NCBI GenBank assembly: GCA_964613305.1
Contig: CAZTII010000001.1
Coordinates: forward strand, 16,425-80,424
Length of the DNA: 64,000 nucleotides
Source: CAZTII01 sp964613305
GTDB taxonomy: Bacteria; Bacillota_I; Bacilli_A; Erysipelotrichales; Erysipelotrichaceae
Direction of reading: 5' to 3'
Part shown: piece by piece, positions 36,294 through 46,309 of the stretch
How positions within the stretch are numbered: position 1 is the stretch's first letter
Layout: the number at the start of each line of letters is the position of its first letter
Position numbers and translations under genes: made by a program
The notes under the pieces: generated by a model
What the model was told of the DNA's origin: nothing
What the model saw: only the letters and a program-made list of their open reading frames with translations
Databases searched by the model: none

Positions 36294-36871
36294 TGAAAAA
36301 GAATAAACAATGGAAAGATTATTTATGGATTGTAAGTAGTATATATTTGATTTTAGGGCTATTTAATATTTTATTCGCATGGTTAGGATTGTTTTGTTTT
36401 TTTATTCCTTTATTAGTATCAATTTTTGGTAAAGGAAAAGCGTACTGTAATAGTTATTGTGGTCGTGGTCAATTGATGAAAAAAATAGGGAAAGATTTAA
36501 AATGGTCTAGAAATAAACGTTTACCAGAAATCATTAGAACACGTTGGTTTCGATTGGCGTTTTTAACGTTTTTTATGATAATGTTTGGTTTAATGATTTT
36601 CTCGACAGTGAAAGTATTTCAAGGTTCTTCACTAAAACAAGTAGTTACTTTATTATGGTCATTTAAAGTTCCTTGGCATTTCGCTTATCATAATAATAGT
36701 CAACCTTGGATTGCTCAATTTGCCTTTGGTTTTTATAGTGTTATGTTAACATCGAGTGTATTAGGTTTAATCACCACTATTTTCTATCAACCACGCTCAT
36801 GGTGTGTTTATTGTCCAATGGGGACAATGACCCAATTATTAAGTGAAGCAAGAGTAAAAATTAAAGAATAA
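36293..36871 (+). CDS. NapH/YccM-like membrane protein with Fe-S cysteine motifs
   Basis: A 192-residue protein with about four membrane segments and two cysteine clusters, CNSYCGRGQL (about residue 52) and CVYCPMGTM (about residue 173), as in NapH/NosR/YccM-type membrane electron-transfer proteins. It is shorter than NapH and lacks the C-terminal ferredoxin domain, which here is the separate upstream gene. It lies in one operon with copper genes; a redox role in Cu(I)/Cu(II) handling is a guess. Confidence 0.75.
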   Translation: MKKNKQWKDYLWIVSSIYLILGLFNILFAWLGLFCFFIPLLVSIFGKGKAYCNSYCGRGQLMKKIGKDLKWSRNKRLPEIIRTRWFRLAFLTFFMIMFGLMIFSTVKVFQGSSLKQVVTLLWSFKVPWHFAYHNNSQPWIAQFAFGFYSVMLTSSVLGLITTIFYQPRSWCVYCPMGTMTQLLSEARVKIKE

Positions 36872-36883
36872 AGAGGAAAGTTT

Positions 36884-37093
36884 ATGGAAAAAATTAGAGT
36901 GAAAGCAACAGGAATGAGTTGTTCTCATTGTGAAAATCGCGTTAAAAAGAGTTTGCTACAATTGGATGGTGTGGTTCAATGTAGTGTGAATGCCAAAACA
37001 GGAATGGTTGAATGTGATGTAGAAAATAATAAAGTTACATTGAAACAAGTTGAAGAGGGCATTGAAGATTGTGGATTTGAGGTTGTTCGATGA
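36884..37093 (+). CDS. copZ: copper chaperone, HMA domain
   Basis: A 69-residue HMA protein with the metal site GMSCSHC at residues 10-16. It overlaps copA by 4 bases (ATGA). CopZ binds Cu(I) and gives it to CopA. Confidence 0.92.
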   Translation: MEKIRVKATGMSCSHCENRVKKSLLQLDGVVQCSVNAKTGMVECDVENNKVTLKQVEEGIEDCGFEVVR

Positions 37094-39291
37094 AAAAAGA
37101 AGTGCTTAAAATTAAAGGGATGACATGTGCAGCGTGTTCCTCTTCTTTAACAAAAGCACTTTGTAAGATAGATGGGGTACAAGCGGAAGTTTATCTTGCG
37201 AGCGAAAAGGCATCTGTACAATTTGACGAGGAAAAAGCATCACTTGATGATATTAAAAAAGTTGTAGAAAAAGTAGGGTTTTTTGTGGTAGATGAAACAG
37301 AAGATGAAAAACAACTTCATGAACATTTGATACGACAACAAAAAAAGAAAAGTTTGTGGACAATGATCATTACAATACCATTGTTTATTATTGCGATGGC
37401 ACCAATGATTAAAGGAGTGCCATTTCCGTCGTTTCTTATGCCAAATGAAAACCCTATACGGTATTCTTTAGTTCAGTTATTGTTAACGATACCAGTAATG
37501 ATTATTGGTCGTGACTTTTATACAAAAGGCTTTGCTAATTTATGGCGTAAATCACCGAACATGGATAGTTTAGTTGCATTAGGAACAAGTGCTGCATTTT
37601 TAGTGAGCGTCTATCATACATATTTAATTATTGTAGGTGATGGTAGTTATGTTCATCATTTGTATTATGAAAGTACCGCAGTTATTATTACTTTAATCTT
37701 GTATGGCAAAACATTGGAATTAAATAGTCGAAATAAAACAAATCAAGCTATTATGAAGTTGATGAATTTATCGGCGAAAACGGCTAGAATTCTTCGAAAT
37801 GGTGAAGAAGTAGAAGTACTAGTTGAAGAATTACTTGTTGGTGATACTATTGTTGTTCGACCAGGAGAAATAATCCCGGTGGATGGTGTTATTATACAAG
37901 GAACAACGAGTGTGGATGAAAGTATGTTAACGGGTGAAAGTCTTCCTGTTGATAGAACAAAAGGTGATGCTGTAATTGGAGCTACTGTAAACTGTAATGG
38001 TTTTGTACAAATATCAGCGAGTAAAGTTGGGAAAGATACGATGTTATCTAAAATTATTGAAATGGTATCAGAAGCCCAAAATTCAAAAGCGCCTATTGCT
38101 AAGTTAGCTGATGAAGTAGCTTCAGTATTTGTACCAATTGTGATAGTTATTGCTTTAGTAGCGTTTTTAGGATGGATGATTGTCGGTAAAAATTTTGAAT
38201 TTTCACTTAAAATATTAATTTCAGTATTAGTTATTGCTTGTCCATGTGCTTTAGGTTTAGCGACACCGACAGCGTTAATCGTTGGAACCGGTCAAGCTGC
38301 ATTAAAAGGAATCTTATTTCGTAATGCAGAAGCATTAGAAACATTAGGTAAAATCACAACGGTTGTTTTTGATAAAACTGGTACAGTTACCGAAGGAAAG
38401 CCAAAAGTAACAGATGTTTTAATAGTAGATAATGAAATTGATGAAAATATACTTTGGACATATATCACTTCTTTAGAAAATTATAGTGAACATCCTTTAT
38501 CTAAAGCAATTATTGAAGAAGGAAAGAGACGTAATGTTGAAATAAGACAAGTTGATGATTTTAAATCAATAACAGGATTTGGTATTTCTGGAATTATAGA
38601 TGGCAATATTTTAAAAATTGGTAATCAACGATTTACTGAAAGTGATATTGATGCCAGTGATTTATCGAATCAAGGAAAAACAGCGTTGTATGTTAGTGTT
38701 AATGATAAGGTTGTAGCTTTACTTGGTGTTGCTGATACGATAAAAAGTGATAGTAAAGAGGTAATGAAGCAATTACATCAAATGGGAATTAAAACTATCT
38801 TATTGACTGGAGATCAACAGAGGACAGCACGAGCGATTGCGAATCAGATACATATTGATGAAGTAATCTCGGAAGTGATGCCGAATGAAAAAGCGGATGT
38901 TATTAAACGGCTTGTTGAAAGTGGTGAAAAGGTTGCGATGGTTGGTGATGGTATTAATGATGCGATTGCCCTTGTTAGTGCTAGTGTTGGCGTTGCAATG
39001 GGAAGTGGAAGTGATATAGCGATTGAAAGTGCTGATGTTGTGTTAATGAATCAATCGCTACAAACATTCATCACGGCACTTCATTGGAGTGTTGCTACAC
39101 TTCGATGTATAAAACAAAATCTATTTTGGGCATTTTTCTATAATATCCTTGGAATTCCAGTTGCTTGTGGTATTTTATATATTTTTAATGGACCATTATT
39201 GAATCCAATGTTAGCGGCACTTGCGATGAGTTTTTCTAGCGTTACCGTTGTAGGAAATGCATTACGTTTAAACACAATTAAGGTAAAGTAA
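37090..39291 (+). CDS. copA: Cu(I)-exporting P1B-type ATPase
   Basis: Pumps Cu(I) out of the cytoplasm. The 733-residue protein has one N-terminal HMA domain (GMTCAAC, residues 10-16), actuator TGES at 281-284, the membrane metal site CPC at 384-386, phosphorylation motif DKTGT at 428-432, and [12 protein letters not shown] in the P domain. Eight membrane segments are expected. It contrasts with the degenerate homologue at 55776. Overlaps copZ. Confidence 0.96.
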   Translation: MKKEVLKIKGMTCAACSSSLTKALCKIDGVQAEVYLASEKASVQFDEEKASLDDIKKVVEKVGFFVVDETEDEKQLHEHLIRQQKKKSLWTMIITIPLFIIAMAPMIKGVPFPSFLMPNENPIRYSLVQLLLTIPVMIIGRDFYTKGFANLWRKSPNMDSLVALGTSAAFLVSVYHTYLIIVGDGSYVHHLYYESTAVIITLILYGKTLELNSRNKTNQAIMKLMNLSAKTARILRNGEEVEVLVEELLVGDTIVVRPGEIIPVDGVIIQGTTSVDESMLTGESLPVDRTKGDAVIGATVNCNGFVQISASKVGKDTMLSKIIEMVSEAQNSKAPIAKLADEVASVFVPIVIVIALVAFLGWMIVGKNFEFSLKILISVLVIACPCALGLATPTALIVGTGQAALKGILFRNAEALETLGKITTVVFDKTGTVTEGKPKVTDVLIVDNEIDENILWTYITSLENYSEHPLSKAIIEEGKRRNVEIRQVDDFKSITGFGISGIIDGNILKIGNQRFTESDIDASDLSNQGKTALYVSVNDKVVALLGVADTIKSDSKEVMKQLHQMGIKTILLTGDQQRTARAIANQIHIDEVISEVMPNEKADVIKRLVESGEKVAMVGDGINDAIALVSASVGVAMGSGSDIAIESADVVLMNQSLQTFITALHWSVATLRCIKQNLFWAFFYNILGIPVACGILYIFNGPLLNPMLAALAMSFSSVTVVGNALRLNTIKVK

Positions 39292-39318
39292 GATATCTGT
39301 AATGGATATCTCTTTTTA
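39290..39318 (+). terminator. copA terminator
   Basis: AGATATC (39291-39297) pairs with GATATCT (39305-39311), followed by CTTTTT. Confidence 0.8.
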
Positions 39319-39418
39319 AAAAGTGGACGAGGTGTATTTAATAATAATTCGATTCTAATATCAATTGTAATATTGTATAATAATATTGTTGTCATTTAAA
39401 TAGAAGGTAGGTAATGTT

Positions 39419-40585
39419 ATGCAATCTTTTACGTTTTATAATCCAACAAAAATATATTTTGGTGAAAATCAACTAGAAAGTCTTGTTGAAGAATTAAAAC
39501 AAGTTGGGCCTGTTGTTTGTTTAACATATGGTACAGGTAGTATTAAAAAGAGTGGATTGTATGATAAAATACGCATACTTTTAGAAAATGAAAAAAAGAC
39601 AATTGTTGAACTTTCTAATATAACCCCCAATCCTCGTCATACCAAAGTTGAAGAAGGAATCGCTTTATGTCGTAAACACAATGTCGATTTTTTGTTGGCA
39701 GTTGGTGGCGGAAGCGTTGTTGATTGTACAAAATTAATTAGTGCTGGAATGTTTGTTGAAGGCGATTTTTGGCACCGTCTTGTCATCAAGAAGGAATCCA
39801 TTGAAAAAGCTCTTCCAATTGGCGTTGTATTGACGATGGCTGCCACTGGCAGTGAAATGAACAATTGTGGTGTTATTAGCAATTTAGACCAAAAATTAAA
39901 ACGATCTTATTCTCATGATTTATTATTTCCTAAATTTTCTATTTTAGATCCAACAATTACGTACACATTGCCAAAAAAACAAATGATTAACGGAGCGATT
40001 GATACGTTGTCCCATATTTTTGAATCATATTTTTCTAATCCCAATGAATCAAATGTGAGTGATGATATTGCGGAAGCTTTAATGAAAAATGTTATGCACA
40101 ACATTACTATCGCTCTTGAAAATCCATATGATTATAACGCGAGAAGTAATTTGATGTGGGATAGCACATTAGCGCTAAATGGATTGATTGAAGTGAGTAA
40201 AGATGGTGATTGGATGGGACATCAGTTACAACATGTCTTATCAGCATATTATGATATTGCTCATGGTGAAGGACTTGCGATAGTTCATCCTGAATATTTA
40301 AAGAAAGTATGTGTAAAATATCCTGAAAAGTTCGTTCGCTTTGCATGCAATGTTTTCAACGTATCAAAAGAAAATAAAAGAGATGCAGAAATTGCTTTAG
40401 AAGGTATTGATTTGTTACAACAGTTTTTCAAGAAAATTGGTGCTAAAACTACACTTAAAGAAGTAGGGATTGACAGCACGCTAATACCTGAAATGAGTAA
40501 AACTGTTCGTCGATTAACGACTAGTTATGGAGTTTTGACAGTTGAAGAAATTGAAGAAATTTATCATTCTTGTCAGCCGTTATAA
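39419..40585 (+). CDS. iron-containing alcohol dehydrogenase (butanol dehydrogenase/YqhD-like)
   Basis: A 388-residue group III metal-dependent dehydrogenase. It starts FTFYNPTKIYFGENQ, has the NAD(P) loop GGGSVVDCTKLISAG, TMAATGSEMNNCGVI, and metal ligands including His in IDTLSHIFE, QLQHVLSAYYDIAHGEGLA. The family reduces aldehydes such as butyraldehyde or detoxifies them. Alone after copA with its own leader; the SWIM gene follows closely. Confidence 0.92.
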   Translation: MQSFTFYNPTKIYFGENQLESLVEELKQVGPVVCLTYGTGSIKKSGLYDKIRILLENEKKTIVELSNITPNPRHTKVEEGIALCRKHNVDFLLAVGGGSVVDCTKLISAGMFVEGDFWHRLVIKKESIEKALPIGVVLTMAATGSEMNNCGVISNLDQKLKRSYSHDLLFPKFSILDPTITYTLPKKQMINGAIDTLSHIFESYFSNPNESNVSDDIAEALMKNVMHNITIALENPYDYNARSNLMWDSTLALNGLIEVSKDGDWMGHQLQHVLSAYYDIAHGEGLAIVHPEYLKKVCVKYPEKFVRFACNVFNVSKENKRDAEIALEGIDLLQQFFKKIGAKTTLKEVGIDSTLIPEMSKTVRRLTTSYGVLTVEEIEEIYHSCQPL

Positions 40586-40602
40586 AGAGAGGAAATAGTA
40601 CA

Positions 40603-41481
40603 ATGAAGAAATTAACACGATTTCAATGGGAATGGTTTTTTAATAAGGATGTTTTAGTAGAAGGATATTTAAATTATGATACTTCTAAAAATTATAAGGT
40701 GAAGAAAAAACATGACGTTATTAGTGCTGTGATTAACGATAACATTGATTATCATACGACGATTACAATGAAGAATAATACAATTGATGAATGTTCGTGC
40801 ACTTGTGAAGAATTTGAAAATTATGGTGAATGTAGCCATATGGTAGAATTATGTTGTGCTTACTGTGACATGGAGAAAAATGTTGCTAAAATAGGTTGTG
40901 GTTCCTTAAAATATAATATTGATAATATAAACGAAGATGATTTAAGAGGTTATGTCTATGAATATGCTGTTTTTAATCCAAAGTTTGCAGAAGATTTTAA
41001 TTGGACCTTTTTCTCACATTTTGATGAAGAATTTGTTTCAAGTTATTTTTTAGAGGTTTCTTCACTAATTAATGATTATTTAATGTTAATTTCAGAAAAT
41101 GATGAAGATGACTTCTCAGAATTAGAAGAAATATTTCTTGTTCGATTTCAAGAATTTTTCGAAAGTAGAATTCAAATTCTTATGTTTCATGAGCGATACA
41201 TGGAAGCGTGGATTATTGCCATTTTCATTATGAACTGCTTTGATGAGGGTGAGAATTTCTTACATACTACTGCATTTAAACAAGTGACTTATATCTGCAC
41301 ATATGTATGGAATGGAGTTCTTGGTATGGTCAAAGATGAAACTCTTAAAAAAATGCTTTTGAATAAATTACATGAAGAATTTAATGAATTGAAACACGAA
41401 GAAATAAGAGAAATTATTGAACAATTAATAGAAACACAAAATGAGGAACCAATCATTAGAGAAAGTATTATTATGAATTAA
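40603..41481 (+). CDS. SWIM zinc-finger protein, stand-alone
   Basis: A 292-residue protein with an N-terminal SWIM finger (CxC...CxH: CSCTCEEFENYGECSH, about residues 65-80) and a helical acidic C-terminal part with no helicase domain. SWIM domains usually sit before a SNF2 helicase; here it is alone and no helicase is adjacent. I choose ATG 40603, with AGAGGA upstream, over an ATG inside the dehydrogenase gene. Function unknown; nucleic-acid or protein binding is likely. Confidence 0.82.
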   Translation: MKKLTRFQWEWFFNKDVLVEGYLNYDTSKNYKVKKKHDVISAVINDNIDYHTTITMKNNTIDECSCTCEEFENYGECSHMVELCCAYCDMEKNVAKIGCGSLKYNIDNINEDDLRGYVYEYAVFNPKFAEDFNWTFFSHFDEEFVSSYFLEVSSLINDYLMLISENDEDDFSELEEIFLVRFQEFFESRIQILMFHERYMEAWIIAIFIMNCFDEGENFLHTTAFKQVTYICTYVWNGVLGMVKDETLKKMLLNKLHEEFNELKHEEIREIIEQLIETQNEEPIIRESIIMN

Positions 41482-41490
41482 AACATAAAA

Positions 41491-41522
41491 AAGCCCTGAA
41501 ATCAGGGCTTGTGTTTTTTTTA
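41491..41522 (+). terminator. terminator of the SWIM gene
   Basis: AAGCCCTG pairs with CAGGGCTT (41491-41510), followed by GTG and eight T. It lies between this gene and the tRNA. Confidence 0.85.
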
Positions 41523-41524
41523 CA

Positions 41525-41602
41525 TGGGGCGATCGACGGGACTTGAACCCGCGAGTGCTGGAGCCACAATCCAGTGTGTTGACCAACTTCACCACGACCG
41601 CC
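41525..41602 (-). tRNA. tRNA-His (GTG)
   Basis: On the minus strand a full cloverleaf: acceptor GCGGTCG/CGATCGC (one G-T), anticodon stem CTGGA/TCCAG around TTGTGGC giving anticodon GTG (complement of 41565-41567), T-arm GGGTTCAAGTCCC, and an encoded CCA. It carries the histidine identity extra G at -1 (41602) opposite C73. Confidence 0.97.
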
Positions 41603-41649
41603 ATGCCAAAATATTATATCTTATTAGTGTGTTGTTGTAAAGTCTTTTT

Positions 41650-43632
41650 TTAAAAATTACAATTTAGCCGTATTGCTGATAATAATTTTTTGGCGCGACG
41701 ATTGAAGTCATCGATATTTTCTATCATATTGTATATAAAATCACTTTCTTGAAGGGGTTTAGTAAATAAATAACCTTGAATACTATCGATACCAATGTTT
41801 TTAAGTTGATTATATTGTTGGTATGTTTCTACTCCTTCGATGAGTACGTAACTTTTTGTTTTATTAACTCCTTCTACAAAGGCGCATAAGATATCAAATG
41901 CAACGGAATTTTTATTTAAGTTGTTAATGAGTGACTTATCAAATTTAATGCACTCGAAAGAGAATTGGCTAATGGAGAATAAGTTAGAGTATCCTGTTCC
42001 AAAATCATCTAAATAGATTCCAACCCCTAGTTGTTTAAAATCGTTTAATATTTTAAATGTATCACTATTTTCGGCAAGGAGTGTACGTTCCGTTATTTCC
42101 AATTTAAGTTGATGAGGCTTAATATTATATTTTTCAAGTATATTTTTAACTATAGTAAAGAAGGAGGGTTCAACGAATTGGATGGCAGAAATATTAATGG
42201 AAATATAGAAAGGATAAGATGGATGAAGTTGAAGAAAGTGACATACTTTTTCTATGACGAGTGTGCCTATTTCCGAAATAAAGCCGCTTTCCTCAGCGAT
42301 TTGAATAAATTCTTCTGGAGAAATGTAATTATTATCTTGGTCAAGTAAGCGTAATAATGCTTCTGCACCTACATAAGATTGACTTTTAAGTTCGAAAATA
42401 GGTTGATAAACAATAGTAAACAAATCATTTCTAATGGCTGATCGTAATAATTCAATGATATATTCACGACGTTCACAATGGGCGATAAAATCACTTGAAA
42501 AAGAAATATGAAGTGGTTTTGATTGTTTTTTTATGGCGTCTAATAAATAGTCAAATTTTAAAATTACATCTGACATCTCGGTTTTACATTCTTGTGATGA
42601 TAATAGAGCTGTACTAATACTACAAGAAAATGTTGTTTCATTGATAGTAATCGGAGAATTAAATTTAGTGGTGATGTTGTGAAGAATGTCATTGTATTTG
42701 TCGTTACTCATTGGTGGTAATATAATGGCGTAGTCAGCTCCTAATAGACGAAAGGGTGTACTGCTGTATGGTAAAGTGAGTAAAAAATCGCCAATATAGC
42801 GTAAAACGACATCACCAAATAAATAACCGAATCGAACATTGATTCGCTTGAAGTTTTTTACGCTAATTATAATGAGAATGAATTGTTTGTTATTTAAAAG
42901 TTTGTTGTTTACTGTTTGAAGTAAGGCTGTACGATTGTGAAACCCAGTGAGTGAATCAACATTAATTTGTGTTTGTTGGGCACAAATTAAAACAATTAAT
43001 AAACTGTTAGAAACAGTAAGAGCAGAAAATATTCCATTAGGGAAAATTGTTTGCAAAGTAATAACAGAAATGGCAGCTAATGCTCCTGTGAATAGAGAAC
43101 GCTTAATAGTTTTATCAATGCGACCAGTTTCTTTTTTCATAGTAAAAATAATAATGAAAGCATATATGACTAAAAGAAGGAATTCAGATTGATATAGTGG
43201 TCCTTTAATCAATTGTTTATTATTATCAATGTAAAAGAAGAAATGAGTAAATTGATTCATAAAAATAGATATAATCGCCATCGTTAAGCTGATATAAAGT
43301 GCTGTTACCGCCTTTTCTAGTTTATTCATTCGATTTGCTTTTTCAAAGGCAATAATTACCATATGACGATATATATACATGCCTGCAATTAACATGGTAA
43401 CTGATTTTAATTCTTGTAGTCGACATATACCCCAAGTGGTTATTATATCGGGATACACTAAGAAAAAGCTGGCAATATTACTAATGACAACGGCGACAAT
43501 AGAAAAGATGATACATGATGTAAACGATTGATTGATAGAGGTTTCTTTATCACCGTCAAAATGAGAATTAAGAGCGATAATAACGGTAATTAAGGTTGCT
43601 ATTAATTCAGGAATTAGACTTAAATTATTCAT
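41650..43632 (-). CDS. membrane GGDEF-EAL protein, probable c-di-GMP phosphodiesterase
   Basis: 660 residues: seven or so membrane segments in the first 215 residues (MASE-like sensor), a GGDEF domain starting VDSLTGFHNRTALLQ, and a C-terminal EAL domain. The GGDEF signature is RLLGADYAII, so synthesis is lost. The EAL part keeps EALLRL, INIS, EITER, DDFGTGYSN, KFDKS and EGVE, so phosphodiesterase activity is likely. Alone on the minus strand; its start is divergent from the permease gene. Confidence 0.88.
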   Translation of the reverse strand: MNNLSLIPELIATLITVIIALNSHFDGDKETSINQSFTSCIIFSIVAVVISNIASFFLVYPDIITTWGICRLQELKSVTMLIAGMYIYRHMVIIAFEKANRMNKLEKAVTALYISLTMAIISIFMNQFTHFFFYIDNNKQLIKGPLYQSEFLLLVIYAFIIIFTMKKETGRIDKTIKRSLFTGALAAISVITLQTIFPNGIFSALTVSNSLLIVLICAQQTQINVDSLTGFHNRTALLQTVNNKLLNNKQFILIIISVKNFKRINVRFGYLFGDVVLRYIGDFLLTLPYSSTPFRLLGADYAIILPPMSNDKYNDILHNITTKFNSPITINETTFSCSISTALLSSQECKTEMSDVILKFDYLLDAIKKQSKPLHISFSSDFIAHCERREYIIELLRSAIRNDLFTIVYQPIFELKSQSYVGAEALLRLLDQDNNYISPEEFIQIAEESGFISEIGTLVIEKVCHFLQLHPSYPFYISINISAIQFVEPSFFTIVKNILEKYNIKPHQLKLEITERTLLAENSDTFKILNDFKQLGVGIYLDDFGTGYSNLFSISQFSFECIKFDKSLINNLNKNSVAFDILCAFVEGVNKTKSYVLIEGVETYQQYNQLKNIGIDSIQGYLFTKPLQESDFIYNMIENIDDFNRRAKKLLSAIRLNCNF

Positions 43633-43759
43633 ACAGTCTCCTTTAAAAAGCGGTTTAATTAAAAAATGATAGTTTTATGTGTGTAATAATAATGTATTTT
43701 TATTATACAATATCTATTACAGCAATTCAAATTAAAGTAGAAGTATTAAAAATAATGAA

Positions 43760-43855
43760 TAATGTAATTCTGTAAATAACATTACATTAGTGATGAAAGA
43801 AAAGGAATGTTATTTTTCTTTGAAAATGAGTATATTTTCAAAGGTAATGCTTTGA
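43760..43855. promoter_or_regulatory. inverted repeats upstream of the permease/amidohydrolase operon
   Basis: In the 272-base region between divergent genes, CTTTGAAAAT (43818-43827) and ATTTTCAAAG (43834-43843) form a perfect 10-base inverted repeat, and TAATGTAA/TTACATTA form another 8-base one just upstream. The first ends a few bases before a TTGACT -35-like box; a TATAAT follows near 43876-43881, though spacing is long. They look like operators for a regulator not encoded here. Confidence 0.45.
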
Positions 43856-43904
43856 CTTTCATAATAATTATTAATACTATAATATGAGAAAGGATGGGGA
43901 AAAT

Positions 43905-45115
43905 ATGGGAGAATTAATTGTATCACAAATGTTTCTTTTAGCAGTATGTTTAGTTATTTTGACAGTAGGGGAAATGGTTTCAACAAAGACTAAGGCAGTT
44001 ATTCCTTCAGTGTTTGTTAGTGCGGTACTATTTTTGATTGGTTATTGGACGATATTACCAAAGGACATTATTGCTCGTGCTGGTATTTTGCCAGGAACAG
44101 CGACCATGTTAATGGGATTATTAATTACTAATTTAGGAACGTTATTATCTATTAAAGAGTTAGGAAAGCAATGGCGTGTTATTGTAATTGCTTTAGGTGG
44201 AATCATAGGTATTTGTTCATTTTTAATGACAATTGGTGTGATGATTTTTGGTTGGAATGAAATGGTTACAGTTACGCCACCGTTAGTTGGTGGTTTAGTT
44301 TCAGCTGTTATTATGAGTGAAGGTGCTACTGCGATTGGTAAGCCAGAACTAGCTGTTTTAGCTATTTTGATTTTCGTAATGCAAGGTTTTGCTGGTTATC
44401 CACTAACAGCTATTATGCTTAAAAAAGAAGGTAGAAAGTATTATCTTTATACCGTGAAGGGAAATATGTTAGTGAATCAGCTGATTCTGATGAAAGTGAT
44501 GAAGACATGTTTAAAAAGAAAATGTTTAAGAACTTTCCAGATAAATATAACACGGATTCATTTAAATTTTTACGTATTGCCGCTACTGCAGCATTAGCTT
44601 TTTTCTTTTCAAATGTATTTAAAAAATTTGGTATGAATGTTAATGCATTTGTCTTATGTTTATTGTTTGGTATTGGTGCTGGTCATTTTGGTTTTTTGGA
44701 AAAAAATGCGTTACAAAAAGCAAATGGCTTTGGACTTGCTATTATGGCGTTAATGTTATTTATATTTGATACACTTCAAAAAGCAACTCCAGAAATGGTT
44801 CTAAAATTAATGTATCCAGTTGTAGGAACAATTGTTATTGGTGTTACGGGAATGTATGTTATTTCTTATATTATTGGTAAAATGTTAAAAGTGTCAAAAG
44901 AAATGTCGTTTGCAGTATCACTTACAGCACTTTATGGGTTTCCAGCTAACTTCGTATTAACGATGGAAATTGTCAATGCATTAACTGATGATGAGAAAGA
45001 AAAGAAAATATTAACACAACATATGTTGCCACCAATGTTAGTGGCAGGATTTATCACTGTTACAATCGTATCAGTATTATTAGCAGGTGTCATGGTTGGT
45101 TGGTTAAGACCATAG
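43905..45115 (+). pseudogene. frameshifted multi-spanning membrane permease
   Basis: Two reading frames together encode one transporter of about 400 residues. The first (from ATG 43905, GGATGGGG upstream) runs in frame through LKKEGRK near 44436; the rest continues one base back (-1) from about 44438, reading LSLYREGKYVSES, then an acidic linker and MFKKKMFKNFPDKYNTDSFKF, to the stop at 45115. The break is in 44435-44449; a -1 slip at the A run 44421-44427 would meet TAG at 44432, so programmed frameshifting there is excluded. It has about 10-12 membrane segments and resembles glutamate-symporter-like permeases; exact family not recognised. Operon with two amidohydrolases. Confidence 0.75.
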
Positions 45116-45127
45116 AAAGGGAGTAGT

Positions 45128-46309
45128 ATGATTAATAGAGTTAAAGAAGAAGCGTCAAAAATTGAACAATACATTGTAGATATGCGTCGAGAGTTTCATC
45201 AACATCCTGAATTATCGTTTAAGGAGTTTGAAACGACAAAAAGAATTGCTAAACAATTGGATTTAATGTCAATACCATATACTTTATGCAATCCAACGGG
45301 ATTGTATGCTGATATTGTTGGTAGTAAACCAGGTAAGATGGTTGCTCTTAGAGCCGATATTGATGCTCTTCCAGTTTTAGAATTAAACGATGTATCGTAT
45401 AAATCAGTGAATGAAGGATGTAGTCATGCTTGTGGTCATGACACGCACATTGCAATATTATTAGGTGCTGCAAAAATATTAAGTACAATGAAATCTGAAT
45501 TATGTGGAACAGTTCGTCTATTGTTTCAGCCGGCAGAAGAATTAGGTGCTGGGGCTAAGATGATGATTGAACAAGGTGCTCTTGAAGGAGTAAGTAACGT
45601 GTTTGGTGGTCATATATGGAGTATGGGCGATGCAGGTAAAATTTCGATTGAAGAAGGCGCTCGTTTTGCGGCATGTGATAGTTTCTTTATCACCTTTGAA
45701 GGATTAGCTGGACATGGTGCAGTACCTCAAGCAACAGTGGACGCAACAGTTATGGCTGCTTCTTTTGTGATGAATGTACAAACAATTGTTTCTCGTGCAA
45801 TTGATCCTTTGCATAGTGCAGTTGTTACAATTGGGAAAATGGAAAGTGGAACCCGTTTTAATGTAATTAGCGGTGAAGCGAAGTTAGATGGTACCGTTAG
45901 AACATTGGACGGCGCTGATCGTCGTAAAATTGAAGAAACATTGCGTCATTATGCTGATATGACTGCTAAGATGTACGGTGGTAAAGTGAAAGAATTTACC
46001 TTTAATCACTTAACGGATATCGTATACAATGAATCTAAATCAGCTAAAAGGGCTAGAACTCTAGTTGCTGAAGCATTTGGAGAAGATAGTCTATACGCTG
46101 AACCACCTACTACTGGTGGAGAAGATTTTGGTGCATTTAGTGACATTATTGATGGTGCATTTGCGATATTTGGTGCAGGCAACAAAGAAAAAGATGCATG
46201 TTGGTCTCATCATCATGGTCGTTTTAACGTTGATGAAGATGTTTTAGTAAATGCTTCTCAATTGTATGCTCTATACGCTTTAGATTATTTGGGTGAAAAC
46301 AATGATTAA
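45128..46309 (+). CDS. M20 family amidohydrolase, first of a tandem pair
   Basis: A 393-residue metal-dependent amidohydrolase of the M20D (hippurate/indole-acetyl-amino-acid hydrolase) group: RADIDALPV, CSHACGHDTHIA with metal ligands, FQPAEELGAGAKMM, and a C-terminal SHHHGRFNVDE. It cleaves N-acyl amino acids or similar amides. The start has AAAGGGAGT. About 60% similar by eye to the next gene, with the same GTRFNVISGEA block, so they arose by tandem duplication. The permease upstream probably imports the substrate. Confidence 0.92.
   Translation: MINRVKEEASKIEQYIVDMRREFHQHPELSFKEFETTKRIAKQLDLMSIPYTLCNPTGLYADIVGSKPGKMVALRADIDALPVLELNDVSYKSVNEGCSHACGHDTHIAILLGAAKILSTMKSELCGTVRLLFQPAEELGAGAKMMIEQGALEGVSNVFGGHIWSMGDAGKISIEEGARFAACDSFFITFEGLAGHGAVPQATVDATVMAASFVMNVQTIVSRAIDPLHSAVVTIGKMESGTRFNVISGEAKLDGTVRTLDGADRRKIEETLRHYADMTAKMYGGKVKEFTFNHLTDIVYNESKSAKRARTLVAEAFGEDSLYAEPPTTGGEDFGAFSDIIDGAFAIFGAGNKEKDACWSHHHGRFNVDEDVLVNASQLYALYALDYLGENND

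Noticed and set aside
44420..44440. Programmed -1 ribosomal frameshift at the A run in the permease
   Set aside because: The shifted frame meets a TAG at 44432-44434, so slipping there could not reach the downstream frame.
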